Below, piece after piece: positions 18,107-26,309 of a stretch of DNA of 64,000 bases (within the stretch, counting starts at the first letter, position 1; every line of letters begins with the position of its first letter). The translations under genes and the position numbers were made by a program. Below the pieces are notes generated by a model. The model saw nothing but the letters and a program-made list of their open reading frames with translations, had not been told where the DNA came from and searched no databases. The stretch is from Paenibacillus sp. HWE-109 (GTDB lineage Bacteria > Bacillota > Bacilli > Paenibacillales > NBRC-103111): contig NZ_CP091881.1 in the NCBI RefSeq assembly GCF_022163125.1, positions 4,960,001 to 5,024,000 on the forward strand, read 5' to 3'.

Positions 18107-19021
18107 TTAACCGTCTGCTCTCATCGTTGCAATAATTTGCTTCAATACATCCTCAGCTTGGTCATAATCCACCTGACAAGTCCCTGCAGCCTGGTGACCT
18201 CCACCCCCATTTTGGAGCATCAAATTTCCGATATTCGTCTTGGAGGAGCGATTGACAATGCTATGACCGCACGCGAATACACAGTTTTGTTTATTGCGGC
18301 CGTCGACAATCCAAATCGATACGTTTTGCTCCGGATAAAGGGCGTATACCATGAAACGATTGCCTGGATAAATGGTCTCTACATTACGCAGATCCGTAAT
18401 AATGACATTGCCTTCGGTACGTGTATAGGTTTGCAGCATGTCTCGATAGAGAACGTCCAATTCCAGGTAACGTGCCACACGCTCCTTCACATCAGGCAGT
18501 TCCATAATTTCATGAACAGATTTCGTCGCACAGTGCTCGACCAGTTCTTCCATGAGTTGATAATTGCTGATTGCATAATCGCGATAGCGACCCAGGCCTG
18601 TGCGGGCATCCATAATAAAGGACAACAGGTCCCAGCCGCTTGGATTCAAAATATCCTCTTTGCTGAATTGTGCCGAATCCGCTTTGTCTACGCCTTGCAT
18701 AATATCATCGATATCGCCAAAGGTTTCTTGGCCGCCGTAATAATCATAGACGACACGTGCCGCGCTTGGGGCAATCCGCGTTTCACCTTTGTACGCTACC
18801 TTCTCGCCCATACGCTCAAGCTCGCTGGAGTGGTGATCAAACCATAAACCGCAACCAGGCACATAAGGGACATTGGCCAAGATATCGTTCTCCGTAACTT
18901 CAATCAAGCCGTCCTGCATATCTTTGGGATGGACGAATTTCATTTCATCCACCATGTTCATTTTTTTGAAAAGCATCGCACATACCAGACCATCAAAATC
19001 CGAACGTGTAATTAATCTCAT
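18107..19021 (-). CDS. DHH-family phosphoesterase
   Basis: 304 residues from the ATG at 19021, which begins MRLITRSDFDGLVCAMLF as family members do; an AGGGGG site precedes it by about 10 bases. Metal-binding motifs are DFDG near residue 8, the name-giving DHH in LWFDHHSSE near 61, and the DHHA1-type GGGGHQAAGTC near 275. DHH proteins use Mn2+ to hydrolyse phosphoester or phosphoanhydride bonds in nanoRNA, cyclic dinucleotides or polyphosphate. No CBS, PAS or membrane parts are present, so it is soluble; the substrate cannot be read from sequence. The frame is open further 5' but that part lacks family features. Confidence 0.88.
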   Translation of the reverse strand: MRLITRSDFDGLVCAMLFKKMNMVDEMKFVHPKDMQDGLIEVTENDILANVPYVPGCGLWFDHHSSELERMGEKVAYKGETRIAPSAARVVYDYYGGQETFGDIDDIMQGVDKADSAQFSKEDILNPSGWDLLSFIMDARTGLGRYRDYAISNYQLMEELVEHCATKSVHEIMELPDVKERVARYLELDVLYRDMLQTYTRTEGNVIITDLRNVETIYPGNRFMVYALYPEQNVSIWIVDGRNKQNCVFACGHSIVNRSSKTNIGNLMLQNGGGGHQAAGTCQVDYDQAEDVLKQIIATMRADG

Positions 19022-19144
19022 GCTCGTGTAGCCCCCTAATCGTAGTCCTTTTGCACTACATACCTTATTGTTAATTATTATATCAGCTTCTGTCGTTTCG
19101 TGACAATGCTTTTGTCTTGCGATGAGCGCTTCCGCATCAAGCAT

Positions 19145-19185
19145 GAAAAAAAGAACGGTACGCCTAAATCGGCTGCACCGTTCTT
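19145..19185 (-). terminator. Terminator overlapping the end of the 99-aa gene
   Basis: AAGAACGGT and ACCGTTCTT form a 9-bp stem followed on the minus strand by a T-run. The upper arm lies inside the last codons and stop of the gene at 19164. Confidence 0.85.
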
Positions 19186-19463
19186 AACTTGGAAGACAAA
19201 CATTGATAAAGCCTATTCAAAAATGCTTCGATTTGAGCAATAGGCGGTATCTTTACGGATAGCTTAACTTCGCCTTTCCAGTAGAAAATCAAGATGCTGT
19301 TGCTTCTCCCATGAAACATTTCAACATCCCAGCAATTTTCATTCAAGGCATATTCTTCTCGATTAATCATCAGCTTTGGTCCGTCTGAAGACGGAACCAA
19401 ACGGGCAACATGATTACCACATAGCGAAGTTACTTTTTGCTCTTCATGTAGTTCAGACTGCAT
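19164..19463 (-). CDS. Unknown 99-aa protein controlled by a c-di-GMP riboswitch
   Basis: Starts MQSELHEEQKVTSLCGNHVA; an AAAGGAGG lies about 10 bases before this ATG, whereas an ATG 33 bases further 5' has no such site. It is soluble, with a predicted beta-rich centre (LMINREEYAL, ILIFYWKGEVKLSVKIPP) and a C-terminal helix (AQIEAFLNRLYQCLSSKL). No PilZ RxxxR or D/NxSxxG motif is seen, and I do not recognise the family. It is expressed from an RNA leader containing a GEMM-I aptamer and an intrinsic terminator, so its product probably belongs to the motile/sessile switch. It is probably a single-gene transcript. Confidence 0.75.
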   Translation of the reverse strand: MQSELHEEQKVTSLCGNHVARLVPSSDGPKLMINREEYALNENCWDVEMFHGRSNSILIFYWKGEVKLSVKIPPIAQIEAFLNRLYQCLSSKLRTVQPI

Positions 19464-19511
19464 GCTGCTTGGTCCTCCTTTATTCGTACAATTCATTTGG
19501 TTATGACAGAG

Positions 19512-19544
19512 AAAAACCCCGCGATTATTCCGATCGGAGGGGTT
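19512..19544 (-). terminator. Riboswitch expression-platform terminator
   Basis: AACCCC and GGGGTT arms with inner GAT/ATC pairing are followed on the minus strand by TTTTT. It lies between the c-di-GMP aptamer and the 99-aa gene, so it can end transcription before the gene. Confidence 0.85.
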
Positions 19545-19564
19545 CTATGTTGAATACCCAATCG

Positions 19565-19655
19565 TTCGGCAGCTGGCTGGCAATTTGTCCGTTTCAGGAC
19601 AAGTAAGCCCCTTTAGCTTTGCGTCGCTGACTTTCGTCAGCTTTGCCTTTGTCGA
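19565..19655 (-). promoter_or_regulatory. Cyclic di-GMP-I (GEMM) riboswitch aptamer
   Basis: The minus strand shows the family signature in order: GGCAAAGC, a GCTGAC/GTCAGC hairpin closed by a GAAA tetraloop, GACGCAAAGCTAAAGGGGC, a second hairpin TTGTCC/GGACAA, and the closing GCCAGCCAGCTGCC that pairs back to GGCA. These are the conserved nucleotides of GEMM-I aptamers, which bind cyclic di-GMP. A terminator follows 21 bases later. Whether it is an on or off switch would need pairing analysis of the linker. Confidence 0.92.
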
Positions 19656-19769
19656 GATGTGTAACATGTTGTAACGGTATGAACTTGGTTTAACTGATCT
19701 ACACTCTCAAGAATAAGGGAAGTTGTTTTGAATTCGAATAGTTCTCAAGAACTAATTTTTCAATTATTT

Positions 19770-20993
19770 TCATAAATTTTCTTTTTTCGACGTATTTTTC
19801 AGCAACCTTTGACGAATCGTGCCTTTCCAGTAGAAAATGGAACCCGCCAATGTAATTACCGCCATACTGTTGAACAACGTGCTGCCCCCATAGGAAACAA
19901 GCAAAAATCCACCAATCCATGGGCCCATAAAGTGACCGACGTTCGTTAAAGTTTGGGCACCAAAATACGTTCCTCGCATATGCTCAGGCGCTAATTTGTC
20001 AATCAACATATTCGCTGCCGGGTAATTCAAGATCTCACCCAATGTAAAAATACTCATAGACACAATAAGCCAAATAAGCGAATGCGACAACGCAAATCCA
20101 ATATCGCCTAATGCAAACATTAAATTGCCAAAAACGATAGCTGCAAGCGGTGTATACTTCTCGGACCAGCGCGTAAGCGGAATTTGCATGGCAATCACCA
20201 CAATTGCATTAACGCTCATCAGAATGGCAAACATTTTGACGCCATCCACAAAGCTTTTCTCCAAATATTGCGAAAGTGTCACCATGACCTGCGAGTAGCC
20301 GATTGCGCCAATGATACCGCCTAAAATATAGTAGCGAAAAGTCATATCACTGCGAATGACACGCCATGCAGAACCAAAAGTAACAGGTGATTTCTTCTCA
20401 CCTTCGATTTTTTTAATGCCAAACTTGCTTAACAGGACATACAGGGTAACGGCATAAATAAAATAAATGAGACCCGTGATCATAAAAGGAAGCGCTCCAC
20501 TCCAGGTGGCAAAAAAAGCACCTAACAATGGACCAACAGCAACCCCGACGTTAATGGCCATGTAGCGTAATGAGAATACGCTAAGCCGCTTCGCAGGTTC
20601 TGTCAGATCTGCCATCAAGGCCTGCGATACCGGTTCATAGAAGGACCGGCAGAGCCCGTTCAGCATATTGAGCAGCATGAACAGGAGCGGTAATTTAACG
20701 ACACTGAAGCCCAGAAATACGAATGCCCAGCCAAATAGTGCGGCTAACATAATAATTCTTCGGCCAAATCGGTCAGATAATGTCCCGCCAATAAAACCGC
20801 CGACCGTTCCTGCCAGAGAGCCCATCCCGATAACGACCCCGATCATGACGGGACTCATGGACGAATGTCTTGCCAAATAGATGGCAAGAAACGGCAAGCT
20901 CATCGATGACGCTGCCCTAGCCATCACCGTTCCCAACAGCAGCGTATGCACAATGGGATGATATGAACCAAGAAAACCACGCAACCGATTCAT
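19770..20993 (-). CDS. MFS transporter (multidrug-efflux-like)
   Basis: 407 residues with about 12 hydrophobic helices, the usual MFS length. The loop 2-3 signature appears as GGTLSDRFGRR near residue 70-80, and a GPLLGAF motif in helix 5 (about 155) recalls the antiporter motif C of drug exporters. Substrate unknown; efflux of a small hydrophobic compound is the usual role of this group. The gene stands alone on the minus strand; no good terminator is seen directly after its stop, and the region beyond contains the riboswitch leader of the next gene, so some read-through into that leader is possible. Confidence 0.88.
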   Translation of the reverse strand: MNRLRGFLGSYHPIVHTLLLGTVMARAASSMSLPFLAIYLARHSSMSPVMIGVVIGMGSLAGTVGGFIGGTLSDRFGRRIIMLAALFGWAFVFLGFSVVKLPLLFMLLNMLNGLCRSFYEPVSQALMADLTEPAKRLSVFSLRYMAINVGVAVGPLLGAFFATWSGALPFMITGLIYFIYAVTLYVLLSKFGIKKIEGEKKSPVTFGSAWRVIRSDMTFRYYILGGIIGAIGYSQVMVTLSQYLEKSFVDGVKMFAILMSVNAIVVIAMQIPLTRWSEKYTPLAAIVFGNLMFALGDIGFALSHSLIWLIVSMSIFTLGEILNYPAANMLIDKLAPEHMRGTYFGAQTLTNVGHFMGPWIGGFLLVSYGGSTLFNSMAVITLAGSIFYWKGTIRQRLLKNTSKKENL

Positions 20994-21123
20994 GTAAAGA
21001 GACTCCTATCACCACTTTATTTACCGACGGTCAATCAAATGAACATCGAATTCCAATTATACACGAAAATTAGCGATTGGTGTCTTCGATTTGTTGGTTT
21101 TTGTTGGATTTAGAGCGCACAAC

Positions 21124-21162
21124 AAAAAAACCGTCTTCAAGTGTTGGACACCTTGAGAACAG
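21124..21162 (-). terminator. Terminator after the GRDP-like gene
   Basis: CTGTTCTCAAG and CTTGAAGACGG pair with some G-U/mismatch positions and are followed on the minus strand by seven Ts. Confidence 0.8.
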
Positions 21163-21187
21163 TCTTTGATTGATTTGGGTTTAATGG

Positions 21188-22192
21188 CTAGCTGCTGCAG
21201 CTGGAACCGCAGCTGGAAGATGAGCAGGAGGAACCCGATCCGGAACTGCAATTGTTGCCGCTGCCAGAATCACCGTCGGAGCTGTTGTCGCCGCTATTGT
21301 CACCGCTGCTGTAGCCACCGCAGCCTGACGCCGAGCAGTTGGAGGTTCTGTCTTTCTCTATATCTTCTTGATTCTCAGGCATATACGAGTCCATACCGCT
21401 CGTGTAATCGTGGGCTTCGCTGATGGAGAAGAACATCATCGCGCCTGCTAAGTAGACCATACTGTTAGGCCCGGATAAGGAGTTCTGCCAGCCTGTATCC
21501 TCAAACCTGCGGCTGTTCGCGGCCTTCTCGGCTTCCGAAATCGCTTGCGCTACGAGCAAGCGGATCGTTTCAGCCACTTCGGGATATCGCTTCGCTTGCT
21601 CCATATCAAACCACAGCGCGGCGATCTCCTCTTCGTTCCCGCCGCGAAGCAAGTCTGTTCGTTCCTTATCCAACGGATTACGGAAGAAGCCATTCCAACA
21701 GCGGGCGCTGGTTGGCGCAAATTCAAATAAATGCGCATATACCCAGTCAAACCATGCGCGCTCTCCCGGCATTTCCTTAGGTTCGCGCTCAGGCGCATGG
21801 TGAATAACGCCACCTGCGAATTGCTCTCCGAACCGTTGATATTCCCGTGTGAACATCAACATCTCATGCCAAATATCGTCGATTTCGTGGCTGAACATCG
21901 GGGTTCGCTTTAAGATCAGATTCATGAGGAAAAATCGCTTTAATTCAAACCATTTACAAGAAAACTCATCATCACTCATAAGCGGGTGTTCGATTTTGAC
22001 ACGATATTGGAGTCTTTCTACATAATCAGGCGGAAGTGCGCTGTCCAATTTAGCGACTAGACGATCTAATGGAATGCCAGCTTGTAAACCAAGCCCTTGA
22101 GGTAAATCTGCTGCGCGATAACTCGGTTTGGATTTTCCAGGACGATTGCGCTTGGGCGGTTTGGATGATTTTCCGAATAAAAAGCGAAACAT
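21188..22192 (-). CDS. Glycine-rich-domain (GRDP-like) family protein with Cys/Ser-rich tail
   Basis: 334 residues from the second in-frame ATG (MFRFLFGKSSKPPKRN), which has AAGGAGG at the right distance. The central DEFSCKWFELKRFFLMN, DDIWHEMLMFTREYQRF and GGVIHHAPE (about residues 95-165) match the helical core of the glycine-rich domain protein family known from plants and bacteria; its biochemical role is unclear. A possible membrane segment (MVYLAGAMMFFSI) near 265 precedes a low-complexity tail rich in Ser, Gly, Asn and Cys (about 295-334, ending SSCGSSCSS). The tail could be a disulfide- or metal-rich extension. Confidence 0.7.
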   Translation of the reverse strand: MFRFLFGKSSKPPKRNRPGKSKPSYRAADLPQGLGLQAGIPLDRLVAKLDSALPPDYVERLQYRVKIEHPLMSDDEFSCKWFELKRFFLMNLILKRTPMFSHEIDDIWHEMLMFTREYQRFGEQFAGGVIHHAPEREPKEMPGERAWFDWVYAHLFEFAPTSARCWNGFFRNPLDKERTDLLRGGNEEEIAALWFDMEQAKRYPEVAETIRLLVAQAISEAEKAANSRRFEDTGWQNSLSGPNSMVYLAGAMMFFSISEAHDYTSGMDSYMPENQEDIEKDRTSNCSASGCGGYSSGDNSGDNSSDGDSGSGNNCSSGSGSSCSSSSCGSSCSS

Positions 22193-22250
22193 GAGCATCC
22201 CTCCTTATTTCCAATATAACACATCTATGTAAATCGAAGAATAACAATCG

Positions 22251-22280
22251 TTGGAAAATAGAGGTTACAACACCTATAAT
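22251..22280 (+). promoter_or_regulatory. Sigma-A promoter of the epimerase gene
   Basis: TTGGAA and a perfect TATAAT are 18 bp apart, 22 bases before the start codon. An AGGT...ACCT inverted repeat lies in the spacer. Confidence 0.65.
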
Positions 22281-22302
22281 ACTCGTAAGGAGGTGCTGAT
22301 CA

Positions 22303-23187
22303 ATGAAAATTGCAGTTACCGGCGGCAGCGGCTTTATAGGCAAGCGATTGATCTCACATTTGCAGCAGCAAGGCCATGAATTAATCAATATTTCCCGTTC
22401 AGCCCAAACTGTGAGCCCGCATGCGCGTACTGTAACATGGGAGCAACTGCGAACCTCTTCACAAGACCTCGAAGGTTTGGATGCGATCGTCAATCTTGCT
22501 GGAGAATCCATTAATCAACGGTGGACCTCGAAAGCCAAAGAGCGAATTGTCCAATCACGCATTAAGGCCGCTGAACAGGTTGCACAGCTGGTTGAAAGGA
22601 TGACCACCAAACCCAAAGTGATTGTCAATGCTTCCGGTATGTCCGTCTACGGTACTTCAGAGACAGAGACATTTGATGAGCGAAGTCCTCATCGTCAAGT
22701 CGATTTTTTATCAGGCGTCGTCGAGCAGTGGGAACACACGGCAGATCAAATCAAAGGACCCAGAATCGTCAAAGTGCGCGTAGGACTTGTGCTCGATGGC
22801 CAAGAAGGCGCTTTTCCCAAAATGGCTCTGCCTTACAAGCTTGGCGTTGGCGGCCGAATAGGCAGCGGCAAGCAGTGGCTCTCATGGATCCATATTGAAG
22901 ATATGGTGCGATTGATCGATTTCTGCATCGTGAACGATGCCATCGTTGGACCGGTCAATGCCACAGCGCCGAATCCGGTGACCAATCTAGTATTCGGACG
23001 GGCATTAGGGAAAGCGATGCACAGGCCTAACTTATTCCCGCTCCCCGCTTTCGTGCTGAAGCTGATTTTCGGCGAATTGTCCACCCTTCTCTTAGACGGC
23101 CAGAAGGTGCTCCCGCACGTTCTTCTTGCGAATGGATTTACATTCAAGTACATACACGTAGAAAAAGCGCTTGCCGATATCGTTTGA
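22303..23187 (+). CDS. NAD(P)-dependent epimerase, TIGR01777/YfcH family
   Basis: 294 residues; AAGGAGG stands 9 bases before the ATG. The extended SDR fold is shown by the dinucleotide motif GGSGFIGKRL (7-16), the NLAGESINQRW stretch near 65 and the SGMSVYG active-site strand near 108-114. The C-terminal DUF1731 part (PNLFPLPAFVLKLIFGE near 240) is specific for this family, related to human SDR39U1. The reaction of the family is not established. It is a single-gene transcript with its own promoter and a shared terminator with the convergent neighbour. Confidence 0.93.
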   Translation: MKIAVTGGSGFIGKRLISHLQQQGHELINISRSAQTVSPHARTVTWEQLRTSSQDLEGLDAIVNLAGESINQRWTSKAKERIVQSRIKAAEQVAQLVERMTTKPKVIVNASGMSVYGTSETETFDERSPHRQVDFLSGVVEQWEHTADQIKGPRIVKVRVGLVLDGQEGAFPKMALPYKLGVGGRIGSGKQWLSWIHIEDMVRLIDFCIVNDAIVGPVNATAPNPVTNLVFGRALGKAMHRPNLFPLPAFVLKLIFGELSTLLLDGQKVLPHVLLANGFTFKYIHVEKALADIV

Positions 23188-23191
23188 ATAG

Positions 23192-23234
23192 AAAACCCAG
23201 ATCCGCGAGCACCGCTCGTTGACCTGGGTTTTGT
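23192..23234. terminator. Bidirectional terminator
   Basis: AAAACCCAG and CTGGGTTTT arms with an inner GCGAGC/GCTCGT pairing lie between the convergent genes ending at 23187 and 23243. Confidence 0.88.
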
Positions 23235-23242
23235 TTGTCCAA

Positions 23243-24733
23243 CTATTTAGTCGATAAGTCATCTGTTACTTGAATAAGTTGCAATTGTGTAGGAGCTCCC
23301 GTTAACGTCAATACGCCTTTTTCATCATAGCTGATACCGAAATCGTTATCGTTAACAATGGCAATCGTATTTTTGTCAACGACCGCTAGTCCTTCGATTT
23401 TCTCATAGGGATAGCCAAGTTTGGCAATATCAACGATCAATTCTTTACTTACAGGCTGAATCCCTTGATCCTTCAACTGTTGAATGGATAGCCCTTCCAA
23501 GTTATTGCTGGCCGCTTTCCCCAAAATATTCGTTGCTTTGGAGAAATCGGACTTGTAGATCCTCTTCAACTGAGCATCCGCGCCCGCGTTTTTATCACGC
23601 TCATCCACCAAAAGCACATCACCAGAAAGAGCCGACATATCGCTGATAACGATATCTTTTTGATTCACTTTCGCAAACATTCCCGCTTGTTCAGCCACAT
23701 ACACATACTCACCAACGATTTGTTTCGTCGCCAAATCCATCTTAAGAATACGAAGATTTCTGGAGGCTTCCCCTGTTTTTTTATCCGGATTTGCCATTGG
23801 GCTTTGAATGGATGTGTATAGGAATTTACCGTCTGGTGAAATCGTCACACCTTCGAAACCACGGTTGGCAATACGTTTGTTGTAAACCTCAGGCAGCGTA
23901 TCGAAAATAGGGATCTGTGCGCCGGCCTGTACTAATTTCTCTTTGGAACCTTTTGGCACATAGCGGCCTAGAATCGTTCCATCGCGTTTAACTTGAAGAA
24001 TGGATGGCCGATATTCATCCGAAATCCAAAACGTATCATCAGATGGGCTGTAGGCGATACCTTCCAAGTCCAATCCGTCCGGATCATAGGAAAGTTTCGT
24101 TGCCCCTTTCTCATCGTAAGGCACTTCATCTGTTCCGTCTAGATTCGGTAAACCTGTTATGTATTTGGTCTTGCTTACTTTATCGATTTTGCCGTCCGGC
24201 AAGGAGAGTTTAATCGTTTCCAGAATTTCAATCGTACCATTTGTAATTTTGAATTTGTACAAACGAGGAATATAACTATCAATAGGAAATGTACGTAGTT
24301 TATCTTTGCCTACTTCACCATTAGGTCCGCGATCCGCAAGCGAATAGAACGTATTAGGAGCATCTTTGGGCAGATGCACTAAACCGGAGAAGCCGCCTTC
24401 TTGAATCCCTTTGTCCAGAACAGGCGCATTTTTCCACTCAAATTTCCCTGTCACTTTCGGAATATCTTTGAGGGAAATGGACTGGTTCCATTCATTCCAT
24501 TCCACTTGCTTCCCCAGTGCTTCACCAATCGTGCGAAGGGGTACATAGGTACTGCCGTCAATGACAACGGGATCCTTGTCCAGGGTTAGCGTTTTGCCAC
24601 CGGATGTTATTGGAAACTTTACCGCAATAGCTTCCAGCGCTGCCGGACCTGCTGCAACGACAGTTGCACTGGTTAAGGTACCCATAGCGGCAAACAATAG
24701 GAGCAAACGTTTTCTTCTGAAAAATCTTTTCAT
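23243..24733 (-). CDS. Secreted phytase-like esterase with an N-terminal copper-amine-oxidase-like stalk
   Basis: 496 residues. The signal peptide (MKRFFRRKRLLLLFAAMG..., cleavage near 28) indicates export. Residues about 40-90 hold the stalk domain common in Paenibacillus exoproteins (VVIDGSTYVPLRTIGEALG, VEWNEWNQSI). The rest matches the esterase-like phytase-family beta-propeller: DLEGIAYSPSDDTFWISDEY near 225-245, RGFEGVTISPDGKFLYT near 295, IEGLAVVDKNTIAIVNDNDFG near 455. Likely role: hydrolysis of extracellular phosphate esters or related substrates. It converges on the epimerase gene and shares its terminator. Confidence 0.88.
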   Translation of the reverse strand: MKRFFRRKRLLLLFAAMGTLTSATVVAAGPAALEAIAVKFPITSGGKTLTLDKDPVVIDGSTYVPLRTIGEALGKQVEWNEWNQSISLKDIPKVTGKFEWKNAPVLDKGIQEGGFSGLVHLPKDAPNTFYSLADRGPNGEVGKDKLRTFPIDSYIPRLYKFKITNGTIEILETIKLSLPDGKIDKVSKTKYITGLPNLDGTDEVPYDEKGATKLSYDPDGLDLEGIAYSPSDDTFWISDEYRPSILQVKRDGTILGRYVPKGSKEKLVQAGAQIPIFDTLPEVYNKRIANRGFEGVTISPDGKFLYTSIQSPMANPDKKTGEASRNLRILKMDLATKQIVGEYVYVAEQAGMFAKVNQKDIVISDMSALSGDVLLVDERDKNAGADAQLKRIYKSDFSKATNILGKAASNNLEGLSIQQLKDQGIQPVSKELIVDIAKLGYPYEKIEGLAVVDKNTIAIVNDNDFGISYDEKGVLTLTGAPTQLQLIQVTDDLSTK

Positions 24734-24836
24734 TTTAACCCTCCAATGATCTGATATCTTCCTTTGAGATTAGCTTACGGCTTGTCTATTCGCACAGTGT
24801 TAGAGAGATATGAATGTTTTGTAAATAAATTAATCT

Positions 24837-24876
24837 TTGCATTACGACTAAAAGTTGTGTACAATTAATTTGTACA
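24837..24876 (+). promoter_or_regulatory. Promoter overlapped by an OhrR-like palindrome
   Basis: TTGCAT (24837-24842) and TACAAT (24860-24865) are exactly 17 bp apart. A near-perfect palindrome, TGTACAATTAATTTGTACA (24858-24876), covers the -10. It closely resembles the TACAATT-AATTGTA operator of the organic-peroxide repressor OhrR, so binding would block RNA polymerase until peroxide stress. Confidence 0.65.
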
Positions 24877-24901
24877 AAATATATAGAAGAAGGTGATCCT
24901 T

Positions 24902-25396
24902 TTGAACGTTCATCAATTTACGGTTCGAACGATCCGCGGTGAAGAGAAATCCCTTGCTGACTACAAGGGTCAAGTACTACTTATCGTCAATACGGCAACG
25001 AATTGTGGATTGGCTCCCCAATTTACAGGACTTCAAGAGCTCCACGACACCTACAAAGATCAAGGTTTCAGCGTGCTGGGTTTTCCTTGCAATCAATTCA
25101 TGGATCAGGAACCCGGTGACGATGCACAGGTTCAACAGGCTTGCCAATTAAATTTCGGCGTCAACTTCCCCCTGTTTTCCAAAATAAATGTGAACGGATC
25201 CGACGCGCATCCTTTGTACCGCCACCTGAAGCAACAGACTTCCGGTATATTTGGCTCAGGCATTAAATGGAACTTCACGAAGTTTCTCGTTGATCAAGAT
25301 GGCCGCGTCCTCAAACGTTTCTCCCCTACTACAAAGCCAAGTAAAATCGATGAGCAAATTCGTAAACTGCTTGAGAAATCCGCTGTCCAAGCTTAA
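24902..25396 (+). CDS. Glutathione-peroxidase-family (thiol peroxidase)
   Basis: 164 residues from a TTG start, with AAGGTGA 8 bases upstream; a GTG nine bases further 5' would overlap that site. The peroxidatic Cys lies in VNTATNCGLAPQF (about 35), the second conserved block is GFPCNQF (about 62-68), and the WNFTKFLVD motif (about 123) supplies the catalytic Trp and Asn. Cys instead of selenocysteine and the absence of a dimer loop are as in bacterial enzymes, which use thioredoxin as reductant. It detoxifies peroxides in the cytosol. The OhrR-like operator fits this function. Confidence 0.95.
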   Translation: MNVHQFTVRTIRGEEKSLADYKGQVLLIVNTATNCGLAPQFTGLQELHDTYKDQGFSVLGFPCNQFMDQEPGDDAQVQQACQLNFGVNFPLFSKINVNGSDAHPLYRHLKQQTSGIFGSGIKWNFTKFLVDQDGRVLKRFSPTTKPSKIDEQIRKLLEKSAVQA

Positions 25397-25460
25397 TTAA
25401 AAAAACGGCTTCGCCGCCCTGAGAAATCAGCCTCTTCAAAGCGGACAAATCCTGTTAATG

Positions 25461-25636
25461 GGAACTACAGTACGCTATTTAGGCAAATAGCAGGGATTCT
25501 AGAGTCATAGCGGAACTACAGTGTCTTATTTCCACGCAAAGCGCTGAGTTTCCCTTCAAATAACAAATATAGCGCACTGCAGTTCCCTCTCGCTCGCGAT
25601 AATACCACTTTTTGCTAGATTAGCGCACTGTAGTTC
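25461..25636. repeat. Cluster of a ~20-bp motif, two direct and two inverted
   Basis: GGAACTACAGTACGCTATTT at 25461, GGAACTACAGTGTCTTATTT at 25512, and the inverted form (ending GCACTGCAGTTCC and GCACTGTAGTTCC) at 25565-25586 and 25621-25636. Together they make a large imperfect palindrome filling most of a 389-bp gene-free gap. A short hairpin (ACGGCTTCGCCG at about 25409) after the peroxidase stop may end its transcript. Confidence 0.75.
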
Positions 25637-25744
25637 CCTTTCCTCTGTGAGGCAGCTGGAGTAACTCCGCGTTTACACCAAACAAGATCCGATGGCTTAT
25701 TTGCTTATCGACACTTATCCGCATGGATTCAGCCTTATCTAATC

Positions 25745-25783
25745 AAAAAAGCATCCTGCTCACAGAATGAGCGGATGCTTTTT
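25745..25783 (-). terminator. Terminator after the DUF1450 gene
   Basis: AAAAAGCATCC and GGATGCTTTTT arms, with an inner GCTCA/TGAGC pairing, just after the stop at 25786. Confidence 0.9.
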
Positions 25784-25785
25784 CG

Positions 25786-26007
25786 TTATTTCACATATTT
25801 TTTTGCCTTTTCAATGGCTTCATCTTCCGTTGGGGCTGTTACATAGCGGCCATTAATGAAAATAAAAGCAAAGCGAGAACAAGGGCCGCAATACGATTTA
25901 CAAGCTACTTTGACCTCAGTTTCTGGAGCAATGACGCTTATTTTTGAAAGGGCGGTCTTCACTTTCATATGTTTGCATTTATCACAAATGCGAATATCAT
26001 TGCGCAT
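25786..26007 (-). CDS. DUF1450 (YuzB-like) small Cys-rich protein
   Basis: 73 residues with four cysteines in CDKCK (8-12) and CKSYCGPC (36-43), the layout of the DUF1450 group, whose thioredoxin-like [2Fe-2S] ferredoxin resemblance suggests Fe-S or redox work; no function is established. Its ATG overlaps the stop of the upstream IscA-like gene (TAATG), so the two are translated together. Pairing with an Fe-S assembly-type protein strengthens the Fe-S idea (inference). Confidence 0.8.
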   Translation of the reverse strand: MRNDIRICDKCKHMKVKTALSKISVIAPETEVKVACKSYCGPCSRFAFIFINGRYVTAPTEDEAIEKAKKYVK

Positions 26008-26309
26008 TAGTGATCTCCGTGATTCCCCTTGCTTGGGTTTGTAATCATGAAGCCTTCTTCCGGTGTGTAGAAGTAATCAATGCGGATGCCATCAAGCAAA
26101 GGCTCAGTTTTATCCAGAATTACATCAATCCCTTTATCCGTGCTGACAAGGACGTCATTTTCTGATTTATCGTCAAGACCTAAACCGTAGTGAGCGTGGT
26201 CACCATGGGAATGAGTCACTTGTACACGAACTAACAAACCTTTGTTTTCTTCTTTATCAAGCTCCAATTGAAGTACTTTTGCTGCGTTACGAGAAATTTT
26301 GACGTTCAT
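26007..26309 (-). CDS. HesB/IscA-fold protein lacking the usual cysteines
   Basis: 100 residues. MNVKISRNAAKVLQLEL at the start and the order of strands match the HesB/YadR-like fold of A-type Fe-S carriers. The three conserved cysteines of true IscA are absent; the protein has none at all. Histidines are frequent instead: THSHGDHAHYGLG (about 32-44) and NHGDH at the C-terminus. It therefore cannot hold a cluster in the usual way and could bind metal through His. It is coupled to the DUF1450 gene. Confidence 0.75.
   Translation of the reverse strand: MNVKISRNAAKVLQLELDKEENKGLLVRVQVTHSHGDHAHYGLGLDDKSENDVLVSTDKGIDVILDKTEPLLDGIRIDYFYTPEEGFMITNPSKGNHGDH

Noticed and set aside
18137..18847. 236-codon open frame opposite the DHH phosphoesterase gene
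   Set aside because: It mirrors a clear conserved gene, has no ribosome binding site and no recognisable product.
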